Source of the DNA: Alphaproteobacteria bacterium
Lineage (GTDB): Bacteria > Pseudomonadota > Alphaproteobacteria > UBA6615
DNA: 64,000 bases
NCBI GenBank assembly: GCA_009691025.1
Contig: SHWB01000001.1
Span: 1-64,000, forward strand
Reading direction: 5' to 3'
The position numbers and the translations under genes were made by a program. Each line of letters starts with the position of its first letter. Position 1 is the stretch's first letter. Of this stretch, positions 34,970-43,176 are shown piece by piece. The notes beneath the pieces are model-generated. The model searched no databases. It saw only the letters and a list, made by a program, of their open reading frames with translations, and was not told the origin of the DNA.

Positions 34970-35231
34970 TCAGTCATCGATCACGGCCACGGCGCGCGTC
35001 CAGCCGGCCGAGGCGCTGCATGCACGTCTCGAACGCATCGTGCTCGACCATGGCGGCAGCCTCTACGTCGCCAAGGACGGGCTGATGAGCGCGGCGTCCT
35101 ACGCCCGAATGTTCCCGCGCCTCGACGAATTCTGCGGCGTGCGCGCGCGCGTCGATCCGCTGGGCCGATTCGGCTCCGACATGAGCCGGCGCCTTTCCAT
35201 TCATGCATCGCAGGCGGCGCGCGCCGCCTGA
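34970..35231 (+). pseudogene. C-terminal fragment of an FAD-linked oxidoreductase
   Basis: About 85 codons ending in TGA at 35231 read LHARLERIVLDHGGSLYVAKD, YARMFPRLDEFCGVRARVDP and FGSDMSRRLSI. This matches the C-terminus of DprE1/ALO-type FAD-binding oxidases (YLAKDxRM...YPRLDEFxxVRxxxDPxGRFxSDLxRRL). The FAD domain is missing; the frame opens right after the FAH gene stop. It is the leftover of a gene deleted from its 5' side. Confidence 0.65.
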
Positions 35232-35249
35232 TCCTGGAGGTTAGGTCCC

Positions 35250-36932
35250 GTGACTGCCACCGTTGCCGGCAGCGCCGCCGCTGCCCTGCCGGCCCGCGAA
35301 CTGATCGCGCTGTGCCAGGGCGCGCTGGCCGATGTCAGAGCCCATGTCGGCTCCGCCCACCGTAACCTCGCGGCGGCGGTGGCCCCGGACGGCCGCCTCG
35401 ACCGCAAGCGCCTGCACGAGCACCAGTTTGCCGCGCATGGCTATGCCTGGACGGCCGCCTACGGCCAGGCGCTGGCGGCGCTGCTCGGCTGGGCGGAGGG
35501 GCTGGAGGCCGGCGGCCGGCTAGGCGAGCTGGAGCGGCTGATCCTGCAGGCGGGCTTTGGCGGCTATCTCGCCCAGCTCGCGCACGGCATCGCCATGAGC
35601 CAGGACGAGGTGGTGCGGCCCGGCGATCTGGGTCTCGAGCCGGGCGCGACGCTCGCCGACCCGGCGACGCGGCGCCTGATGGACGTCGGCAATTCTGTCG
35701 GCCTGCGCCTCGCCATCGCGGCCCTGCTGCGCGAGGGCGGCACCTGCGGCGATGCCGGCCTCGACGGCGAGCACGCGATGATGCGTGCTGAGTTCCGCCG
35801 CTTCGCCGATGCGAAGGTCGTTCCCTATGCGCAGGACTGGCATCGCAAGGACGCGCTGATACCGCTAGAACTGATAGAGGAAATGTCGGCGCTCGGCGTG
35901 TTCGGCGTCACCGTGCCGGTCGAGTGGGGCGGCCTCGGCCTCGACAAGGTGGCGATGTGCGTGGTGACGGAAGAACTGTGCCGCGGCTACCTGACGGTCG
36001 GCTCGCTCAGCACGCGCTCCGACATCGCCGCCGAGCTGATCCACAAGGCCGGCACGCCGGGCCAGAAGCAGCGCTGGCTGGCAGCTATCGCCGCCGGCAA
36101 GGCGCTGCCGGCCGCCGCCTTTACCGAACCGGATGTGGGCTCAGACCTCGCCTCGGTGCGCACGCGCGCGACGCGCGACGGCGCCGGCTGGCGCATCAGC
36201 GGCGCCAAGACATGGTCGACCCACGCCGCGCGCGCTGACATGCTGACGCTGCTGGCGCGCACCGGCGCGCAGGAGGACGGCTTCCGCGGCATTTCGATGT
36301 TCCTCGTCGAGAAGCCGCGCGGCACGGTCGAGAACCCGTTTCCCGCCGAGGGCATGTCGGGGACGGAAATCCCGGTCCTCGGCTACCGCGGCATGAAGGA
36401 CTACGAGATCGCCTTCGACGGCTTCGCGCAGCCGCGCGAGGCGTTGCTCGGCGAGGTCGAGGGCGAGGGCTTCCGCCAGCTCATGACCACCTTCGAGACC
36501 GCGCGCATACAGACCGGCGCGCGCGCCATCGGCGTTGCCCAGAGCGCGCTGGAGATGGGACTCGAATACGCCATGCAGCGTCGCCAGTTCGGCCGTCCGA
36601 TCGCCGACTACCAGCGCATCGCCGGCAAGCTTGGCTGGGCGGCCGTGGAAGTGATGACGGTGCGCCAGCTCGTCCACCACGCGGCGCGCGAGAAGAATTC
36701 CGGCCGGCGCTGCGACATCGTCGCCGGCATGGCCAAGATCGTCGGTGCTAGGGTGGCGTGGTCGGTGGCGGACAACGCCGTGCAGATTCACGGCGGCAAC
36801 GGCTACGCAGAGGAATATCCCGTCTCGCGCGTGCTGTGCGACGCGCGCATCCTCAACATCTTCGAGGGCGCCGCGGAGATACAGGCCGACATCATCGCGC
36901 GAGGCCTGCTCGGGCGCGATGGCGCCAACTGA
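35250..36932 (+). CDS. mcd: (2S)-methylsuccinyl-CoA dehydrogenase-like acyl-CoA dehydrogenase
   Basis: This 560-aa protein has a helical N-terminal extension of about 170 aa (LDRKRLHEHQFAAHGYAWTAAYGQAL, IAMSQDEVVRPGDLGL) followed by a complete acyl-CoA dehydrogenase domain: AAFTEPDVGSDL, SGAKTWSTHAA, GYRGMKDYEIAFDGF, TARIQTGARAIGVAQSA, RRQFGRPIADYQ, IHGGNGYAEEYPVSRVLCDARI. This two-part length and order is that of Mcd in the ethylmalonyl-CoA pathway for acetyl-CoA assimilation. GTG 35250 follows CTGGAGG. The assignment is from recalled family architecture; no other pathway gene lies in the window. Confidence 0.83.
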   Translation: MTATVAGSAAAALPARELIALCQGALADVRAHVGSAHRNLAAAVAPDGRLDRKRLHEHQFAAHGYAWTAAYGQALAALLGWAEGLEAGGRLGELERLILQAGFGGYLAQLAHGIAMSQDEVVRPGDLGLEPGATLADPATRRLMDVGNSVGLRLAIAALLREGGTCGDAGLDGEHAMMRAEFRRFADAKVVPYAQDWHRKDALIPLELIEEMSALGVFGVTVPVEWGGLGLDKVAMCVVTEELCRGYLTVGSLSTRSDIAAELIHKAGTPGQKQRWLAAIAAGKALPAAAFTEPDVGSDLASVRTRATRDGAGWRISGAKTWSTHAARADMLTLLARTGAQEDGFRGISMFLVEKPRGTVENPFPAEGMSGTEIPVLGYRGMKDYEIAFDGFAQPREALLGEVEGEGFRQLMTTFETARIQTGARAIGVAQSALEMGLEYAMQRRQFGRPIADYQRIAGKLGWAAVEVMTVRQLVHHAAREKNSGRRCDIVAGMAKIVGARVAWSVADNAVQIHGGNGYAEEYPVSRVLCDARILNIFEGAAEIQADIIARGLLGRDGAN

Positions 36933-36935
36933 GCG

Positions 36936-37880
36936 TCACCAGACGGCGCATCGATCCCAGAGGACCACGACGCGGACGTCCTCGATCACGTCGTAGTGGG
37001 GCCACGCCGCCCCGGTGAGGCAGGCGTGAACCGTCAGGATACGCACGCGCGCACCGACTGGCAGGAGATCGAACGCCTACGGATCGGCGACCGGGACCAT
37101 GCCGTGATCCTGCGCCACGGACGTGACCGCCAGGCCCGGCAGCGGCGCGCCGTACCCTGCGTCGCAGACGAGGCCGTATCCGGTGCCGGGGCGGAACTCC
37201 TCGGCCGACACGTCTCTGGAGAGGGCGATGGCGCCGGCGTCGAGCAGCAGGTGGCCGGCGCGCCGGTTGTGGCCGATGACGCTGGCCAGCACGCTCACCG
37301 CGATCTCGTCGGTCGCGCAGACGCCGAGCGCATGCTGGTCTAGGTCCATGAACATGTAGGCGCCCGGCCGCAGCTCGTCGACGCCCGTCCAGTCGGTGCC
37401 GAACACGGCCGTCGGCGTCGAGCCGGCGCTGGCGACGGGGCAGGCCAGCAGCGCGCAGGGCGTTCGCGGCGGTGACGATGGCGTCCCGCTCCTCGGCGGC
37501 CGTGGCCGCGAGGGCGGTGGCGCCGCGCCGGTGGTAGCTGTGGCCGGCATTGGTGAGGACACCCGCCAGAGCACTGCCCGGCCCGCGATGGAGGATGCGG
37601 GCGATCTCGACGAGCGCCGGGTCGGCGGGGTCGACCCCGGCACGGCCGCCGCCGCTGTCGATCTCGACATGGACAGGGAATGTCACGCCGAGGGCGATAC
37701 TGCGTTCGCCGATCGCGCGCGCCGTGGTCGGGTCGTCGGTCAGCAGGCCCAGCCGCATGCCGGCGCCGAGCAGGGCGGCGGCGCGGCCTAGCTTGGCCGG
37801 CACGATACTTACGGCGAGCGTGATGTCGGTGAAGCCGTGGCCGGCGAAATACTCCGCCTCGGCGAGGGCCGGCACTCGAC
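36936..37880 (-). pseudogene. D-threonine aldolase / alanine-racemase-fold enzyme, decayed
   Basis: Reading the minus strand from about 37880: LAEAEYFAGHGFTDITLAVS, VHVEIDSGGGRAGVDP, LTNAGHSYHRRGATALAA (typical D-TA/DSD fold-III PLP enzyme), then a frameshift near 37440. The second frame continues with SAGSTPTAVFG, ELRPGAYMFMDLDQ and a TAG near 37078 before FDLLPVGARVRILTVHACL, the zinc/PLP-domain C-terminus, ending TGA at 36936. The N-terminal lysine region is missing. There is therefore one indel, one nonsense codon and a 5' deletion. Confidence 0.75.
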
Positions 37881-39077
37881 GGGTTCCGTGCCGCCTTGCG
37901 GCGCGATCCTGCCTCGCAGCGCGCCCGGCTGGGCCTCGCCACCGCTTATCTTCGCATTGGTCAGCCGGAGGCGGCGATCGCGCATTGCCGCAAGCTGCTG
38001 TCGTCGGATCCCGGGATCGACGGCGCCTGTGTGCTGCTCGGCGCCTCCCTGGCGCAGGCCGGCGACAACGAGGGCGCGCTGGCCGCCTATGGCCGCGGCC
38101 TCGCCGTGGCGCCACGTAACGCGGAGCTGCATCTCGGACGAGAGCTCGCCCTGCTGCGTCGGGGCGACTGGGCCGAGGGATTCCGCGAATACTAATGGCG
38201 CTGGCGCGCCGCCGCCTTTCGCGGGCAGCAGCGCAATTTCGCGCCGCCACACTCGACCGGCGACGCGCTGGCCGGCCGCCATATCTTGCTGCATTGCGAG
38301 CAGGGATACGGCGATTCTATCCAGTTCGCGCGCTGGGTGCCGGAGGTGGTGCGGCTGGCCGGCCGGGCCACCCTCGAATGCTCCGCGGCGCTGCAGCGCC
38401 TGTTCGCGGTGAGCTTTCCGGAGGTGGCCGTCGTCGCGCTGGGGCAGGCGCTGCCCGAATTCGACGTGCATTGTCCGCTGCTGTCGCTGCCGCTGCGCTT
38501 CGCCACCAGGCCCGACGTCGTGCCGTCGCCCGGCGGCTACCTCGCCGGCGCGGCCAACACACCCTTAGGCCTCCGGCCGGGCCTCGCCGTCGGCCTGCTA
38601 TGGCAGGGCAATCAGGAGCATCCGTCCGATCGCCGCCGCAGCCTGCCCTTCGCCGCGCTCCAGCCGCTGCTCGCGGTGCCGGGCGTCGATGCCTGGAGCC
38701 TGCAGCGCGAGCCCGGCGCGATACCGGCCGGCGCGCCGGCCTGGGCGGCCGCGCTGCAGACCACCCACGCCTTGCAGCGGGATTTCGCGGCGCTGGCGGC
38801 GATCGTCGCCCGCCTCGATCTGGTCATCACCGTCGACAGCGCGGTCGCCCATCTCGCCGGCGCGCTCGGGCGCCCGGTCTGGGTTCTGCTGCCGGCGGTC
38901 GGCGACTGGCGCTGGGGCATGCGCGGCGAGGCCACGTCGTGGTACGCCGCCGCCCGCCTGTTCCGCCAGGACCGCCTAGGCGACTGGGATCCACCGGTCG
39001 CGGTCGCGGCGGCGGCGCTGGCCGCCATGCCCGGAAGGCGCGTGCAAAGGCCCGGCTCGGCTGAGACGGGCGCATAG
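37869..39077 (+). pseudogene. TPR-GT9-like protein gene, 5'-truncated and interrupted by TAA
   Basis: The frame starts abruptly in a TPR (ALDGFRAALRRDPASQRARLGLATAYLRIG), continues GDWAEGFREY, TAA at 38193, then WRWRAAAF in the same frame. E to stop fits the usual YEWRWR motif. The rest is a glycosyltransferase-9/ADP-heptose-transferase-like domain: ILLHCEQGYGDSIQFARW, GLLWQGNQEHPSDRRRS, LDLVITVDSAVAHLAGALGRPVW, ending TGA 39077. The upstream TPRs and start are gone; the 5' edge abuts the truncated 5' end of the D-TA gene on the opposite strand. The ORF 38286..39077 could still be expressed. Confidence 0.75.
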
Positions 39078-39147
39078 GACGGCCGGGTCTGCTAGAGTCC
39101 GGCCAGCATCCCGCGCCAGCGCGGGTAAAGACAGGCAGGAGGCGACG

Positions 39148-39555
39148 ATGGCCGAGCCGGCGATCCGCAGGATCAAGGATATCGAGGTTTTCCAGCGCGG
39201 CGACGGCGTCGAGACGACGCTGCTGATCGGCAAGGAAGTCTGCGGCGCGGAGAAGTTCACGACGGGGCTGACGAAGTTCCCGCCGCACCGCAACGCGCCG
39301 ATGCATCGCCACAATTGCGACGAGCAGGTGACGATCCTCGACGGCGAGGGCGAGGTCGAGATCGACGGCCAGCGCACCCGCGTCGGGCCGATGGACACGT
39401 CCTTCATACCGGCCGGCAAGGACCACCGCTTCGTCAATGTTGGCGAGGGGCCGCTGACGATCCTGTGGATATACGCCACCGACCACGTGACTCGGACATT
39501 CACGGAAACCGGCAAGACGGTCGAGCACCTGTCGCCCGGCGACAAGGTGAACTGA
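39148..39555 (+). CDS. Cupin-domain protein
   Basis: This 135-aa single-domain cupin has metal motif 1 FPPHRNAPMHRHNCDEQVTIL and motif 2 GPMDTSFIPAGKDHRFVN, followed by PLTILWIYATDHVTRTF. The His/Glu ligand set is present (H-x-H, E/Q variant, H). GCAGGAGGCGACG precedes ATG 39148. The function is not predictable; such small cupins are often dioxygenase-like or isomerase-like, or bind a ligand. Confidence 0.88.
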   Translation: MAEPAIRRIKDIEVFQRGDGVETTLLIGKEVCGAEKFTTGLTKFPPHRNAPMHRHNCDEQVTILDGEGEVEIDGQRTRVGPMDTSFIPAGKDHRFVNVGEGPLTILWIYATDHVTRTFTETGKTVEHLSPGDKVN

Positions 39556-39574
39556 GGGAGGGCGGGTGACGCCG

Positions 39575-39703
39575 CGTCCTTCGACAGACTCAGGACGAGG
39601 CGTTGCCCGAAGCGTGCGCCGGAAGTGTCGGTGATACCCGCGGCCTCATCCCGAGCCCCCTCACCCTGAGGAGCCGCCGCGAGGCGGCGTCTCGAAGGAC
39701 GAG
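39575..39703. repeat. Intergenic palindromic (REP-like) element
   Basis: Outer arms CGTCCTTCGA (39575-39584) and TCGAAGGACG (39692-39701) are inverted repeats. Between them CCCTCACCCTGAGGA and an inner hairpin GCCGCC-GCGA-GGCGGC occur. The CCTCACCCTGAGGAGCCGCC...CTCGAAGG motif is a dispersed intergenic repeat seen in many alphaproteobacteria. It sits between two convergent genes and may aid termination or RNA stability. Confidence 0.7.
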
Positions 39704-39723
39704 GCCGCCGGTCGCGTTGGCGG

Positions 39724-40626
39724 TCAGCGCTGCTTCAGGCCCGACCACATCTCGGCGATGCGGGTGATGACGCCTGGATCCTCCTTCACCCAGCCCTGCG
39801 CGTAGGCCGCCTCATAGTACGGCATTGACGAGTTGAAGGTCGGCGTCGGCACGTGCAACGACTTGATGAAGTTCGATATGACGTCGTTGTCCTTGATCTG
39901 GATCGCCAGATCGGCGGTCTTGGTGTCCGGGTCGCCATAGACGCCCTTGATCATCAGCGGGCCGCGATACTCGATGACGCGGCTGTTGCCGGCGCCGATG
40001 GTCACGCACTGGTGCAGCAGATCGAGCGGCACGCCGGCCTTCTGGGCGATGGCGATGGCCTCGGCGTAGGCGGCGCCGTGGATCGAGATCAGCATGTTGA
40101 TGATCAGCTTGAGCTTCGTGCCTGTGCCGAACGGGCCGACATGGCGCCACGCCTTGCAGAATGAGGCGAAGATCGGCTCGGCCATGGCATAGCCAGCCTG
40201 GTCGCCCGACACCATGATCGACAGCTCGCCGGCCTCGGCCTGCTTGCCGGCGCCCGACACCGGCGCGTCGAGCATGACCATGCCGACCGCCTCCAGCGCC
40301 GCGCGCGCCTTCTCCTTGACCTCGATCGACAGCGTCGAGCATTCGATGACGACGAGGCCCTTCTTGCTGCTGGCGGCGATGCCATCCTTGCCGTTGACGA
40401 CGGCATCGAGCGCGGCGGCCGAGGGCAGCGAGCAGATGACGATGTCTGCGGCCGTCGCCACCTCGGAGTTGCTGGCCAGCGGCTCGCCGCCATTGGCCTT
40501 CAGCGCGTCTCGGCGGCCCCTGTCGATGTCGTAGCCGACGACCTTGTGGCCGCCCTTCCGGATAAGGTTCATGGACATGCCCGTGCCCATGATGCCGAGC
40601 CCGATGATGCCGACCGTTACGGCCAT
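39724..40626 (-). CDS. NAD(P)-dependent beta-hydroxyacid dehydrogenase (3-HIBADH / GlxR family)
   Basis: This 300-aa protein has GIIGLGIMGTGMSMNL (Rossmann), LDAPVSGAGKQAEAG (substrate loop) and GTGTKLKLIINMLIS (catalytic Lys). ATG 40626 follows AACGGAGGAAACGTC, an excellent ribosome site; the 801-aa track ORF extends through non-coding antisense. It is a paralogue of the gene at 2.5 kb. It could be 3-hydroxyisobutyrate dehydrogenase or tartronate semialdehyde reductase. Confidence 0.9.
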   Translation of the reverse strand: MAVTVGIIGLGIMGTGMSMNLIRKGGHKVVGYDIDRGRRDALKANGGEPLASNSEVATAADIVICSLPSAAALDAVVNGKDGIAASSKKGLVVIECSTLSIEVKEKARAALEAVGMVMLDAPVSGAGKQAEAGELSIMVSGDQAGYAMAEPIFASFCKAWRHVGPFGTGTKLKLIINMLISIHGAAYAEAIAIAQKAGVPLDLLHQCVTIGAGNSRVIEYRGPLMIKGVYGDPDTKTADLAIQIKDNDVISNFIKSLHVPTPTFNSSMPYYEAAYAQGWVKEDPGVITRIAEMWSGLKQR

Positions 40627-40800
40627 GACGTTTCCTCCGTTGCGCTGGAACGACGCCGGTACGGAGAGCCGGACCGGTGCGAAAAAGTGCCCCAATAAGC
40701 AGAGAAGGGCATTCCGGCGCAAGGCAGATAGGCGGCTGCGCTGTGTCGCGCCCCGCCTCTTCGCGCTACCATCGGCCTCACGGGTACCGAGGGAGGCGGG

Positions 40801-41166
40801 ATGGAGCGGGAGCCGCTGATCGACCTGGTGCCGTTTTACGGGCCGCCGGGAAGCGGGCGCACGGCGCTCGCGCGGTCGGTCGAGGCGGCCCGCCGCGACA
40901 TCGGTTTTATCGTGGTTACCGGCCATCGCGTGCCGGCGGCGACGGTCGCCGCCGCCATGGCGGCCTACCACGCCCCGCGCGGCCGGGCCGGCGGGTGGCG
41001 GATGTCCATCGTGTTCATCCACAATACCAACGAGGACGCCCTGGTGGAGTGCATCGAAACCTGCCGTTCGGCGGCGCAGCCGGCGAAATACCCGCCGGTG
41101 ACCGCCGGCGAGCACGTCATGGCCAAGTTCCGCCGCCAGCATGTCGTGGCGGGGGGGCGGTGCGCT
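40801..41166 (+). pseudogene. 2OG-Fe(II)/isopenicillin-N-synthase-like oxygenase with internal deletion
   Basis: The start MEREPLIDLVPFYG and GFIVVTGHRVP match the N-terminus of IPNS-type oxygenases. The frame then jumps at about 40985 to SIVFIHNTNEDALVECI and KYPPVTAGEHVMAKFRRQ, their C-terminus. The whole jelly-roll core with the HxD...H iron site (roughly 200 residues) is missing, yet the frame is preserved and runs into the next gene. This is an in-frame internal deletion, not a functional enzyme. Confidence 0.7.
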
Positions 41167-41544
41167 ATGAGGGGGGTGCCGCAGACCCTTTCGGCCGTAA
41201 CGCTTGCCACTGTTGACATGGCGCGCGCTGTCGCATTCTACGAGGCGATGGGGTTCGAAGCATTGTACGGCGGACGCATGGCGGCCTTCACGTCGTTCCG
41301 GTTGGGCAGGGGTTATCTCAATATCATTGCCGTGCCGGCCGAGCGCCGCCCGCGCTGGTGGGGCCGCGTCATCGTGCATGTGGACGACGTAGATGCTGCC
41401 TATGCCCGCGCCCTTGCGCAGGGCTATCGCCCCGAGGCACCGCCACGCGACGCCGACTGGAACGAGCGCTATTTCCACCTCACCGATCCCGACGGTCACG
41501 AGGTATCTTTCGCGCGGCCGCTGGGCCGGCAGGAGGATGCGTGA
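41167..41544 (+). CDS. Glyoxalase/bleomycin-resistance (VOC) superfamily protein
   Basis: This 125-aa VOC-fold protein has TLATVDMARAVAFYEAMGFEALYG at the start, GRVIVHVDDVDAAYARALAQG in the middle and ERYFHLTDPDGHEVSFARPL at the end, carrying the metal-type H and E positions. ATG 41167 restores the usual N-terminus; the track fuses it in frame with the upstream oxygenase remnant, so a read-through fusion protein is also possible. Confidence 0.85.
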   Translation: MRGVPQTLSAVTLATVDMARAVAFYEAMGFEALYGGRMAAFTSFRLGRGYLNIIAVPAERRPRWWGRVIVHVDDVDAAYARALAQGYRPEAPPRDADWNERYFHLTDPDGHEVSFARPLGRQEDA

Positions 41545-41580
41545 GGCGCGCGTGCAGGCCTGTGGCCGGCGCTGGCGGTT

Positions 41581-41757
41581 ATGTCGACGCTGACGGCCTG
41601 CCTCCCGGGTCTCCGTGAGCCGCAACAGCGCGTCGTGACGGCGCCAGCTCCGGCTCCGCCGCCAGTCATGGCGTCGCCCGCCTAGTCGCCACCTGCTGCC
41701 GCCACTGTACCCCGCCCGAAGCCTACCCAGCCGCCCCAGCCCTCGCCGGCAACCCAG
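41581..41757 (+). pseudogene. Proline-rich lipoprotein remnant with TAG
   Basis: The frame LWPALAVMSTLTACLPG carries a lipobox-like LTAC, followed by Ala/Pro-rich sequence, a TAG at 41683-41685, and more Pro-rich sequence (KPTQPPQPSPATQMPS). No good start codon precedes the hydrophobic stretch. It then joins, in the same frame, a histidine-kinase fragment. It is probably the N-terminal part of a small lipoprotein gene cut by a deletion. Confidence 0.4.
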
Positions 41758-42062
41758 ATGCCATCCCAGCATTCGCCACCCGACGGGACGGTCTGCGTCG
41801 GGCTGGCGGTCGAGGGCAACATGGCGGTGCTCACCGTCGTCGACGAAGGGCCGGGGATGCCGAACGACCGCCTGGCGCACATCTTCGAACGCTATGCGAG
41901 CTTCCGCGACTCGCGCGGCGATCCGGCAGGGCCGGGGACGGCGCATTTCGGTATCGGCCTGTGGTCGTACGCCGGAACGTCGAGGCGCTCGGGGGAACCG
42001 TCGAGGCGGCGAACCGGGAGGGTGGCGGCTTCTGCATGACGGTCCGCCTGCCCCGCGTCTGA
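41758..42062 (+). pseudogene. C-terminal fragment of a sensor histidine kinase (HATPase domain)
   Basis: HSPPDGTVCVGLAVEGN begins at the N box and is followed by LTVVDEGPGMPNDRLAHIFERY (G1/F boxes) and HFGIGLW (G2 box). A frameshift near 41965 moves the end VRRNVEALGGTVEAANREGG and CMTVRLPRV into another frame, ending TGA 42062. The sensor, dimerisation and phospho-His parts are absent. It is a remnant joined to the lipoprotein fragment. Confidence 0.68.
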
Positions 42063-42079
42063 CGCGGCGCTCGGGCGTA

Positions 42080-42559
42080 CTACTCGGCGGCCTTCGGAGG
42101 CGACACGGCCCAGCGGTCGACGGCGGCATCGTCCTCGGCGCGGGCTTCGACCCATCCGGCCCCGTCGGCGCTCTCCTCGAGCTTCCAGAACGGCGCCTTC
42201 GTCTTCAGCCAGTCGACGAGGAAGGCGCAGGCCTCGAAGGCCGCGGCGCGGTGCGCCGAGGCGCAGACGACCAGCACGATGCGCTCGCCCGGCTCCATGC
42301 GGCCATAGCGATGCACGATCAGCGAGGCGGAGAGCGGCCAGCGGCGGTTTGCCTCGGCCTCGATGGCGGCAAGCTGCGCCTCGGTCATGCCGGGATAGTG
42401 TTCGAGCGTCATCGCCGAGAGCGCGCTGCGGTCGCCTTCCGGCGCCATGTCGCGCACCAGGCCGACGAAGATCACCACGGCGCCGACATCGCGCCGGCCG
42501 GCAACCAGCGCCGCCTGCTCCGCCCCGGGGTCGAAGTCGTTGCTCTGCACGCGTATCAT
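42080..42559 (-). CDS. moaE: Molybdopterin synthase catalytic subunit MoaE
   Basis: This 159-aa subunit of molybdopterin synthase inserts sulfur from MoaD into precursor Z. Visible motifs are VGAVVIFVGLVRD, LEHYPGMTEAQ, IVHRYGRMEPGERIVLVVCASAHRAAAFEAC and WLKTKAPFWKLEE (active-site Lys residues). ATG 42559 begins IRVQSNDFDPG; the longer track ORF crosses the cupin and moaD region. It is separated from moaD by about 365 bp holding a cupin pseudogene on the other strand. Confidence 0.94.
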   Translation of the reverse strand: MIRVQSNDFDPGAEQAALVAGRRDVGAVVIFVGLVRDMAPEGDRSALSAMTLEHYPGMTEAQLAAIEAEANRRWPLSASLIVHRYGRMEPGERIVLVVCASAHRAAAFEACAFLVDWLKTKAPFWKLEESADGAGWVEARAEDDAAVDRWAVSPPKAAE

Positions 42560-42644
42560 GCGGCGAAACCTAGTACGCGGCGCGGCGGCGGGAAAGGGAT
42601 GCGGCCATGACGGTAACGGCGACGCAGATTTCTGGCCCGCCGTG

Positions 42645-42928
42645 ATGCCAGGGCGGCGCCCGCTCGACGGCCGCCTGTTCGCGGCCTTCGCCATGGACGG
42701 CGACATCGACCATTGGGAGATGCATCCCGCCGGCGATGAGCTGCTGATGATGATTTCAGGCTCGGCCGATGTGCTGTTCGACAGGCCGGCCGGCGTGCGA
42801 AAGGTGCCTCTGGCGGCCGGCCATGCCGTGCTGGTGCCGCGCGGCACTTGCATACATTCGATGTCACAAGCCCCGGCACGCTGCTTGCCATCACCCCCGG
42901 CGAGGGCACCGTGCACCGCGACCGCTAG
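42645..42928 (+). pseudogene. Cupin gene with single-base deletion
   Basis: The frame RRPLDGRLFAAFAMDGDIDHWEMHPAGDELLMMISG through PLAAGHAVLVPRGT is a cupin. Then ACTTGCATACATTC breaks the expected ACT-TGG-CAT; one missing G near 42849 puts HTFDVTSPGTLLAITPGEG into another frame, which ends with TAG 42926. The stops of this gene and of convergent moaD overlap in CTAG. An upstream ATG at 42607 in a different frame suggests a second indel. It lies between moaD and moaE on the opposite strand. Confidence 0.65.
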
Positions 42929-43176
42929 CCGCCCGTCACCGGCGGGAAGAAGGCCACCTCGTCGCCATCGGCCACCGGGTGGTCGAGCTTCACATAGGTC
43001 TGGTTGACGGCGGCGCGCACGGTCTTCAGTTCGCGGAAGGCCGCCGCATGGCCGGGCGAGCGCGTCTTCAGCCATTCGACGAGGGCGGAGACCGTGCGCA
43101 CGTCGTCCGGCAGCGTCACCTGCTCCATGCCGGTGCCGGTACGCTGGCGCAGCCAGGCAAAGTAGAGGATGCGCAT
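42925..43176 (-). CDS. moaD: Molybdopterin synthase sulfur-carrier subunit MoaD
   Basis: This 83-aa ubiquitin-fold protein ends in VTGG, with the C-terminal Gly-Gly that is thiocarboxylated for sulfur transfer to MoaE. FAWLRQRTG, VRAAVNQTYV and DGDEVAFFPPVTGG are the family landmarks. Its ATG overlaps the moeA stop by one base (TGATG), so it is translationally coupled. Confidence 0.94.
   Translation of the reverse strand: MRILYFAWLRQRTGTGMEQVTLPDDVRTVSALVEWLKTRSPGHAAAFRELKTVRAAVNQTYVKLDHPVADGDEVAFFPPVTGG

Noticed and set aside
40801-41544. Intact 247-aa two-domain enzyme
   Set aside because: The oxygenase part lacks its whole iron-binding core, so it is treated as a remnant plus a separate VOC gene.
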